Positions 34,801-39,832 of a stretch of DNA of 39,832 bases are shown in pieces. The first letter of the stretch is position 1, and every line of letters starts with the position of its first letter. The stretch comes from Saprospiraceae bacterium (GTDB lineage Bacteria > Bacteroidota > Bacteroidia > Chitinophagales > Saprospiraceae), in assembly GCA_024103195.1 (NCBI GenBank), contig JAGFIW010000095.1, positions 1 to 39,832 on the forward strand. Direction: 5' to 3'. The notes below the pieces were generated by a model. The model searched no databases. It was not told where the DNA came from and saw only the letters and a program-made list of their open reading frames with translations. The position numbers were made by a program, and so were the translations under genes.

Positions 34801-35430
34801 TTATTCATTTCGTTTTAAGGCTTTTAACATTCCCGTGTATTTCAGTTTATAACTGTCGTTATATTCATGCTCAAAAGTGTCAATTTCACTAGCTTCGTCT
34901 ACATTCCAGTAGAAATATCGATGATTACCTTTTTGTCTTAGTAAACTAAAGTCAGGGTGACTAAAATCTAATTCTGGAGGAACATTTCGTGTGACAAGCC
35001 TACTTTGTCCAGGCTGTATTCTGGGACTTCCTGTTTCATTGTCGAGAAATGCCTGAACATAGGCAAAGCCATAAATTGGATTTTTTTCGATTCCATCAAA
35101 TTCAAGTTTGTCATGATAGTCAAAGTGTCCATATGCTATTGAGGTCGTTAACATGTAGTCCCTTAATAGCATTTGTCGGTTGATTTTTTTAATCACGGAC
35201 AAAATTTTTGTCAACCTTTCATGAATCGAACCAGACCGAACAAACAGAATTCCGCTGTCGGATACAAAAAAGCCTTCAACACCATCAGCATTGTTTAACG
35301 CGTTGTAACCTGATTGGTAGAGTTCATTTAAGGCATCTAAAGCTTTTCGGTCTTCTTTCATTAAATCTTTGAACCCTGAAATATCAAGGAAAGCCACGAA
35401 TGTTTGCCCGCTAAAATTTTGAACTGGCAT
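34801..35430 (-). CDS. Class III nucleotide cyclase-like protein (possible Pycsar-type cyclase)
   Basis: A 209-aa single-domain protein whose opening QTFVAFLDISGFKDLM is the first strand-helix of class III nucleotidyl cyclase domains. The two metal-binding Asp of that fold are both present with normal spacing: Asp 16 in FLDISGF and Asp 58 in FFVSDSGILF. Later strands also fit: LTTSIAYGHFDYHD (the family's RxGIaxG strand) and IYGFAYVQAFLDNE (the GpaVn.Aa.L helix). No membrane or regulatory domain is attached, as in the compact cytoplasmic cyclases of Pycsar anti-phage systems, which make cCMP or cUMP. It lies 37 bp after an unknown gene with a hydrophobic segment on the same strand, a possible effector. 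Substrate choice cannot be read here; an inactive homologue is possible. A palindromic element follows its stop directly. Confidence 0.65.
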   Translation of the reverse strand: MPVQNFSGQTFVAFLDISGFKDLMKEDRKALDALNELYQSGYNALNNADGVEGFFVSDSGILFVRSGSIHERLTKILSVIKKINRQMLLRDYMLTTSIAYGHFDYHDKLEFDGIEKNPIYGFAYVQAFLDNETGSPRIQPGQSRLVTRNVPPELDFSHPDFSLLRQKGNHRYFYWNVDEASEIDTFEHEYNDSYKLKYTGMLKALKRNE

Positions 35431-35467
35431 GGTCGATTAAATATTACTGCTTTTGCAGATAGATGTT

Positions 35468-36157
35468 CTATATGATGTCATTAGATATAAATTCAATAAA
35501 CTGTTTCCCCAATGGTGTTGTCCTGTCACTCAATACACCGTCACCTGTCATGGTTGCTTTAATTTCACTTGTCCTATGAAAGCCTGCTGTACTTAAGTCA
35601 TTCCAAATTAAGTCCAATAGGTCGTCTTGATTTTTTAACTCCGGGAAAGCCTCCTTAATTACAGATGTAATGCTGCCCGCCATGAAACTTGGCGGTGTTC
35701 GATTCGCTTTTTGAAACCATTGTCGGGGACTATCAATAAACTTCAATATTTTAATATGCCAAGTTGTAAAACTGTCGAGCTGATTAAGAAATATTTGACT
35801 GACAATTTGGTCAGGAGATTCACCGGACGCTGTATTCAGAACGGCATTTTGAAATGCCTTGAGTTTTTCTCTTTCACTAGTCTTCAAAGCAAGTGTTGTC
35901 GCTTGTAGAACTACGTCAATAAATTGTTCATTATTTTGAAGCTCTTGAAAATCAATCTTCCTATTTTCTTCAAGTAGTTTCAATTTGTCTGCGATTTCAT
36001 TCATCCATTCTGCTCTCCTTTTCTCAAGCGGTGGTGTAACTATTAAACCAAATATTTCTGTCGCCAAAGAGCCGATAACAGGAATTGCCCCAAGTCCGCC
36101 TTTTGTGAGTGAATGTGCAACATCTCCTATCGTTGTTTTATTGATTTTGTCAGTCAT
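35468..36157 (-). CDS. Unknown protein with Gly-rich hydrophobic segment, partner of the cyclase-like gene
   Basis: A 229-aa protein, family not recognised. I chose the Met opening MTDKINKTTIGDVAH; the 20-residue upstream extension is encoded by the palindromic element and is unlikely. Residues 19-41 (KGGLGAIPVIGSLATEIFGL) are Gly-rich and hydrophobic, enough for a membrane-associated helix, followed by PPLEKRRAEWMNEIADKLKL. The rest is helical and acidic-basic mixed, with TSEREKLKAFQNAVLN and a C-terminal LSDRTTPLGKQFIEFI resembling a winged-helix end. No nucleotide-binding or catalytic motif is seen. Being first of a two-gene unit with a cyclase-like protein, it could be an effector acting on membranes, but the cyclic-nucleotide-binding domain typical of Pycsar effectors was not recognised. 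Function is unknown. Confidence 0.6.
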   Translation of the reverse strand: MTDKINKTTIGDVAHSLTKGGLGAIPVIGSLATEIFGLIVTPPLEKRRAEWMNEIADKLKLLEENRKIDFQELQNNEQFIDVVLQATTLALKTSEREKLKAFQNAVLNTASGESPDQIVSQIFLNQLDSFTTWHIKILKFIDSPRQWFQKANRTPPSFMAGSITSVIKEAFPELKNQDDLLDLIWNDLSTAGFHRTSEIKATMTGDGVLSDRTTPLGKQFIEFISNDII

Positions 36158-36173
36158 TGTTGTGTTGATTAAT

Positions 36174-36250
36174 ATTACCGCTAACTTTCGGCTACCACAA
36201 AACTGTCTGCGAAGCACGGAACCCCCGCTATCGCAAACCCTTTGTTAGCT
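36174..36250. repeat. Imperfect palindromic inter-module element 2
   Basis: On the minus strand the left end reads AGCTAACAAAGGGTTTGCGA and the right end TAGCCGAAAGTTAGCGGTAA. GCTAAC and GTTAGC form a terminal inverted repeat, and both ends match element 1 (TAACA..GGGTTT.GCG and GCC.GAAA..GTT.GC.GTAA). It lies between the dGTPase gene and the cyclase pair. The adjoining 36251-36329 holds short direct repeats (GTTCG at 36262, 36266, 36275, 36289 and 36312) and no gene. Confidence 0.65.
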
Positions 36251-36329
36251 ACATGTGCCTTTGTTCGTTCGGAGTTCGTCAGCCCGAAGTTCGCACAACT
36301 GTCTATTAGAAGTTCGTTACAGTGTTGTG

Positions 36330-37796
36330 TCATGTCTTGATGCCTTTGATGCGTTGAAATAAATTATATGCAAATGAATCTGTCATGCCCGAAACATAGC
36401 AGGCAATTTTCAAATACCTTTCATAAATTTCTTCATGGTCTCCATGGCGATATTCTTCTGCCACAAGGTCAAAGATTTTGGAAGCTCTTTTACTTCGTGT
36501 TTCAGGCGGACACGAAAGACAGATATTAGATGCCTCAATGTATTCAGAAAGTAGTCCGCCTAATATTTCGAAACCAGCCGCCTCAACTGTAAGCACATCA
36601 TGCCATTTATAAATTCTCTTTTTCACAATCTCTTTTATTTCGGCAAGCGAATCTGAAACATCATTGTCATTGATTGTTTTGATAAGGTCACTGTCAAATT
36701 TATAAATAATGATGTCGTCATAATTTGAAAGGAATGCCTCAAAAGATTTTTGAATTAGCAAATTGATTGCAACAGCACGCAAGTAAGAAAATTTTTGTTT
36801 CTCTCTGCTTTCAGGAATTTTTTTGTAGTATTCATATTCAAAACGGTCATCTTTTAAAGCGATTACAAGCAAAGGTTTTTCGGCTTCTGCAAAGGATATT
36901 CTTCCGATTCTAAATCCGTCTTCTAAGTCAATAATGCGATAACAAATGTCGTCTGCTGCCTCCATGAGAAAGGCAAGAGGATGTCTTGCCCATGTGTAAT
37001 TTCCAGTTGACGGGTCTATTAGTGCTGGTAATCCTGTTTCTTGAGCAACAATCTTGAACTCTTCCAACTCTGATTGGAAGAACCCATATTTCTTTTGACT
37101 TACTCTATCTTGATTCCATCTAACACCAGAAAATTCTTCACCGGATATGAATGATTGTCTTGGATACTTTGTAAATGTTGCCAAAGTAGCAACGGTTAAA
37201 TTTAAACCCGTGTCGTCATACTTTGTCAGTAAACGAAAACCCATTGCATTGCCTTCAAAAAACTGAAGGTCTCTTTTCTTGCACTCACTTAAAATATCTT
37301 TCGGAGTGTATGCACCAGTGTCCTCATTATAGCTTCCACCATAAGGGTCAAACAAATAACTGAACCCATTGCCATTTACAAAGTATTCGGAAATAGAATC
37401 TTCTCCCGAATGTCCGAAAGGTGGATTACCAATGTCGTGAGATAAACATGCAGCAGCAACAATCGCAGGTATGTTTCCGCAATTGTCTGTTGCTAAAACC
37501 TCTTTTTTGACTAAATGATTTTCTAACAATTTCCCCAAACTCCGTCCAACCGTTGCGACTTCTAAAGTATGTGTCAAACGGGTGTGAACAAAGTCAATAA
37601 CGGGTAACGGAATTACCTGAGTCTTGTCCTGCAATCTTCTGAAAGGATATGAGTAAATGATTCTATCGCAATCTCTCTGAAAAGGATTTCTTGGGTCGTC
37701 AGAACACTTATTAATATTTTTCTTGTCCTTGACATCATTCAAGCGTTTGCATGAAAGTAGTTTGTCCCAAATTATTTTTTCGTCCTGAATTGTCAT
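36330..37796 (-). CDS. dgt: dGTPase (dNTP triphosphohydrolase), HD family
   Basis: A 488-aa HD-superfamily enzyme releasing triphosphate from dGTP or related dNTPs. The family's substrate loop RIIYSYPFRRLQDKTQVIPL (45-64) precedes HTRLTHTLEVATVGRSL with metal ligand His 76, and the HD pair His 120/Asp 121 lies in ACLSHDIGNPPFGHSGEDSI. HPLAFLMEAADDICYRIIDL (the downstream metal Asp region) is also present, so all catalytic elements are intact. The length is close to E. coli Dgt. In dNTP metabolism it is a housekeeping enzyme, but some dGTPases act as phage defence by draining dNTPs. Its place in an AT-rich island among restriction genes, flanked on both sides by palindromic elements, favours the latter (inference). 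Confidence 0.9.
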   Translation of the reverse strand: MTIQDEKIIWDKLLSCKRLNDVKDKKNINKCSDDPRNPFQRDCDRIIYSYPFRRLQDKTQVIPLPVIDFVHTRLTHTLEVATVGRSLGKLLENHLVKKEVLATDNCGNIPAIVAAACLSHDIGNPPFGHSGEDSISEYFVNGNGFSYLFDPYGGSYNEDTGAYTPKDILSECKKRDLQFFEGNAMGFRLLTKYDDTGLNLTVATLATFTKYPRQSFISGEEFSGVRWNQDRVSQKKYGFFQSELEEFKIVAQETGLPALIDPSTGNYTWARHPLAFLMEAADDICYRIIDLEDGFRIGRISFAEAEKPLLVIALKDDRFEYEYYKKIPESREKQKFSYLRAVAINLLIQKSFEAFLSNYDDIIIYKFDSDLIKTINDNDVSDSLAEIKEIVKKRIYKWHDVLTVEAAGFEILGGLLSEYIEASNICLSCPPETRSKRASKIFDLVAEEYRHGDHEEIYERYLKIACYVSGMTDSFAYNLFQRIKGIKT

Positions 37797-37839
37797 ATTT
37801 AATTTTTTGTCTGTTAGTTTGGAGCTAAAATGTTCATGT

Positions 37840-37898
37840 TTGCGCTATCGATTGTGCGGAGCGTTGGCATTGCAGCTAACAAAGTGTATCCGATACTC
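37840..37898. repeat. Partial inter-module element 3 upstream of dgt
   Basis: On the plus strand, GCGTTGGCATTGC is followed at once by AGCTAACAAAGTGTATCCGA. The second string matches the left end of element 2 (AGCTAACAAAGGGTTTGCGA) in inverted orientation, and the first resembles the GTTGGCAG right end of element 1. GCGCTATCG at 37842-37850 echoes the GCGATAGCG centre of element 2. No full second end was found, so it is a remnant or a junction of two elements. Confidence 0.5.
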
Positions 37899-37969
37899 AT
37901 ACTTCTGATATATCCATTACCTCTGAAGAATAACTTCTGAAATACCGTGTATTTAAATGATATCAGCAG

Positions 37970-38167
37970 CTAAAAACTTAGACTGTCAAGTGGTGAACGT
38001 GGCTTCTTGCTTCGGGCTAAAGGTGTATGGATCTCCGTGGTGGTAATGCGCTTGTGACCCGGCAGATCCCGGATGCAACATCGGTCTCTTATCCACCCGG
38101 AAGTTTCCTCAAGCCGTTCACCCCTGTATAAGGCAGGATGGATGGACATGGCAGGTTTTCCGCTTCG
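37970..38167 (-). pseudogene. Decayed C-terminus of a tyrosine recombinase/integrase
   Basis: The last 65 residues of a minus-strand frame align with the catalytic end of XerD-like tyrosine recombinases. KPAMSIHPALYR stands for the IHTLRH box, LEETSGW for the ATHLLESG helix, IRDLPGHKRITTTEIHT for IQELLGHKxxxTTEIYTH, and KPRSPLDSL for the common C-terminal end xxRSPLD.L. The box-II Arg-His pair is disturbed, the GH(K) His is kept, and the nucleophilic Tyr is His. The N-terminal and core parts are missing and upstream sequence does not resemble the family. It is a non-functional relic at the border of the island, close to element 3. Confidence 0.6.
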
Positions 38168-38625
38168 ATCAAATGATTGGGGCAATGCGATCAGGATGAA
38201 CTGGATTGTTAAATGCTTATAAACCAGAAGTTTGTGTTTTATTTTTCGTCTCTGCTTTGCGCGGCTCCGCCCCTCGTGAGTAACACATACTCCCCCACCG
38301 CGGACCCCGAAAACAGGACGGTCCTGCCACAAATATAATTGGTCCGCAGCAATCCGGCAAAACGCCTCCAAAGCCTGCTCCAGGGACGTCCGGAGACAGG
38401 GAGCCTCGACGCCTGCCTCCTTTCTCCCTCCTTAGAGACTCCCTACCCGCCGGGCTTATCCAGTACCACCGGTCCCTCACAAGGTGAATCCATACCGCAC
38501 CCTGTAAGCCCCGGAGCCAACCAACCCCTGGAAAACGTCGGAAAACCCGGAGCCATGCGCAACCATGACCATCCGGATCAGATGCCCCGCTCCGGCACCA
38601 CGGCGTCGTTTTGCCCCCGGGTCGC
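38168..38625. other. Non-coding stretch at the right island border
   Basis: About 460 bp, becoming GC-rich again from about 38260. The overlapping frames here are Pro/Arg-rich and show no family signature. No RNA gene, clear terminator or transposon end was recognised. The stretch from 37797 to 37969 holds only element 3. Confidence 0.5.
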
Positions 38626-39807
38626 TTACCGGAACGGATCGCTCCACTTGACTTCGGTAAGCACGCTCTGGTCCGTCAATGTGTGGAGGAAGGCCACGAG
38701 GGCCGCCTTTTCATTGTCGGTAAAATTCAACCGCACCGGGTTGCCATTCGGATCTCTCAAAGCCGGGGCAAGCGTGGGATGTGCCTGGATCCCGCTGTTG
38801 TAATGTTCCACCACCTCCTCCAAAGTCGCAAACCGGCCGTCGTGCATGTAGGGTGCCGTCAACGCGATGTTTCGCAGACTGGTGGTCTTGAAACGTCCGA
38901 TGAAAATCGGATTGGCAAAACCACCGCCTGCCCCCAAATCCGTGATGGATACAGCATCCAGGCCGTTGTTTTGGGGGCCGGGATTGGCACTGATGAAGGC
39001 CTCGGTGGTATGACAGCCAAAACAAGCGCCGCCTCCATTGGGAATGGTCTGGAAGAATAGATTTTTTCCCAGATTTTCCTGCGCGGTGAAGTTGGGGAAA
39101 TTGGCCCCCGGTGTGGGCGACATCGCCCTGCCCGCATCGTATTTGCTGGAATGGCTGACAATGCTGCGGACAAATTGGGCCAACGCCTTCGAAATTTTGT
39201 CCGCATTGATTTCCTGCGTCCCGAAAGCTTTTTCGAAAAGCGCAGGGTAATAGGACTGCTGTTGAACGGTACTGACAACCTGTTCCAACGTCATCCCCAT
39301 CTCCACGGGGTCCTGAAAAGGCATCAGCACCTGCTCCTCCAAAGTCGCAGCCCTTTCATCCCAAAAAAACCTGCCCCGCTGATAAAAACGGGCATTGATC
39401 AGGGTCATGGAATGACGTCCCGTAGATCCTCCTGCAAATCCCGCACTGAGCACAGCGTCATCCGAAAATCCCTTGTCCTGCTTGTGGCAGGAAGCGCAGG
39501 CTTTAGTCCCGTTGGCACTCAATTTTTTGTCATAGAACAACACCCTTCCCAGCGTGGCACCCTCATTGGTGACCGGATTGCCGGCCGGCGAATTGTCGGT
39601 GCCATTGACGGAAGTCGGCAAGGGCTGCCCCGGAACATTCATGGTAAAATGCGCCGGCAGACTGATATTGACATAGTCAAAAGGCGTCTCGGGCAAGTCC
39701 GGTCCATCGGCATCCACAGGCATGGTGTCCTCGTCTTTGCTACAGGATACAAGGACAAAAACCGCCAGCAACAGCGTGGCCAACAAGGGGGAAGGTTTGT
39801 TTTTCAT
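38626..39807 (-). CDS. Di-haem cytochrome c peroxidase/MauG-family lipoprotein
   Basis: A 393-aa envelope protein with a lipoprotein signal (LLLAVFVLVSCSK, lipid-carrying Cys 22), so anchored to a membrane on the periplasmic side. Two c-type haem sites are visible: CASCH (104-108) and CFGCH (262-266), each opening one of the two cytochrome domains. LGRVLFYDKKLSANG, KGFSDD, FFWDERAATLEEQVLMPFQD and SLRNIALTAPYMHDGRFATL are conserved blocks of bacterial cytochrome c peroxidases; the Met in APYMHDG is the usual distal ligand region of the electron-transfer haem. It would reduce hydrogen peroxide with electrons from a cytochrome c, or act like MauG on another protein. The start is at the Met before the signal peptide. 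It lies outside the island and is GC-rich like the left flank. Confidence 0.95.
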   Translation of the reverse strand: MKNKPSPLLATLLLAVFVLVSCSKDEDTMPVDADGPDLPETPFDYVNISLPAHFTMNVPGQPLPTSVNGTDNSPAGNPVTNEGATLGRVLFYDKKLSANGTKACASCHKQDKGFSDDAVLSAGFAGGSTGRHSMTLINARFYQRGRFFWDERAATLEEQVLMPFQDPVEMGMTLEQVVSTVQQQSYYPALFEKAFGTQEINADKISKALAQFVRSIVSHSSKYDAGRAMSPTPGANFPNFTAQENLGKNLFFQTIPNGGGACFGCHTTEAFISANPGPQNNGLDAVSITDLGAGGGFANPIFIGRFKTTSLRNIALTAPYMHDGRFATLEEVVEHYNSGIQAHPTLAPALRDPNGNPVRLNFTDNEKAALVAFLHTLTDQSVLTEVKWSDPFR

Positions 39808-39832
39808 GATGTCATCAACTTTCCTGGTTGTA

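Larger units (their letters stand above)
21640..37970. other. AT-rich accessory (defence) island
   Basis: Base composition changes abruptly near 21640 from GC-rich to AT-rich and returns to GC-rich after about 38000. The segment holds an intact IS256-family element, transposon relics, a type I restriction operon with embedded ATPase-HNH genes, a cyclase-like/unknown gene pair, a dGTPase and a recombinase relic. No tRNA or direct-repeat att site was recognised at either border. The limits are by eye. Confidence 0.75.

Noticed and set aside
36174..37898. Classical integron with attC sites and intI
   Set aside because: The palindromic elements do not match the RYYYAAC/GTTRRRY core exactly, no intact intI is present, and the recombinase relic lacks the catalytic Tyr. 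Kept only as a cassette-like hypothesis.
37797..38625. tRNA gene or att site as island boundary
   Set aside because: No cloverleaf arm or GTTCGA-type T-arm was found on reading both strands, and no direct repeat with the left border was recognised.
38339..38803. 154-aa plus-strand frame near the right border
   Set aside because: Pro/Ser-rich with no motif, and its 3' third lies opposite the cytochrome c peroxidase gene.

Overview
The window looks like a chromosomal segment of a GC-rich member of the Bacteroidota. Seen directly: a protease and a broken propeller protein with C-terminal type IX secretion (T9SS) sorting domains, SprB-like and HYR-like repeats, lipoproteins with Bacteroidota-style lipoboxes, and TAnnTTTG-like promoter boxes. 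A Saprospiria-like lineage would fit (high GC, PHA metabolism, very large secreted proteins), but no marker gene here proves it.

Left flank (1-21635, GC-rich). A class III polyhydroxyalkanoate synthase pair (phaE, cut by the window edge and carrying a C-terminal helix-hairpin-helix-like domain, then phaC) ends at a clear terminator. Next come a large secreted HExxHxxGxxH metalloprotease, a rhodanese-like lipoprotein with its catalytic Cys replaced by Asp, a sortilin/Asp-box propeller protein, a giant HYR-repeat protein ending in a predicted beta-barrel-like region, and a four-gene operon (LolA-like secreted protein, two FtsX/LolE-type permeases, one LolD-type ATPase). An F420-reductase-like NADP-binding protein and an SRA-HNH modification-dependent (type IV) endonuclease close this flank.

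Accessory island (about 21640-37970, clearly AT-richer). Its left part is transposon debris: a 115-bp deletion derivative of an IS256-family element, a propeller/T9SS gene that lost its 5' end to an intact IS256-family element, a truncated IS3-family transposase, and three more fragments of the IS256 right end. The core is one tightly coupled minus-strand operon, hsdR-hsdS-ATPase-HNH-hsdM, plus a 51-aa reading frame at its end. It is a type I restriction-modification system with a PtuA/PtuB (Septu)-like ATPase-nuclease pair embedded between the specificity and methylase genes. Upstream follow a class III nucleotide-cyclase-like protein paired with an unknown protein that has a Gly-rich hydrophobic segment (a possible Pycsar-like signalling module), and a dGTPase of the family that includes anti-phage dNTP-depleting enzymes. 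These modules are separated by GC-rich imperfect palindromes with shared ends (left end TAACA..GGGTTT.GCG, right end GCC.GAAA..GTTrGCrGTAA in the gene-sense orientation), which gives the region a cassette-like look. A decayed tyrosine-recombinase C-terminus lies at the right edge.

Right flank (about 38170-39832, GC-rich again): a non-coding stretch and a di-haem cytochrome c peroxidase-like lipoprotein.

The most interesting reading is a defence island in which restriction (types I and IV), an ATPase-HNH effector pair, a cyclase-based module and a dGTPase have accumulated, possibly by recombination at the shared inter-module palindromes. All functional statements are from sequence reading alone; no database search was run.
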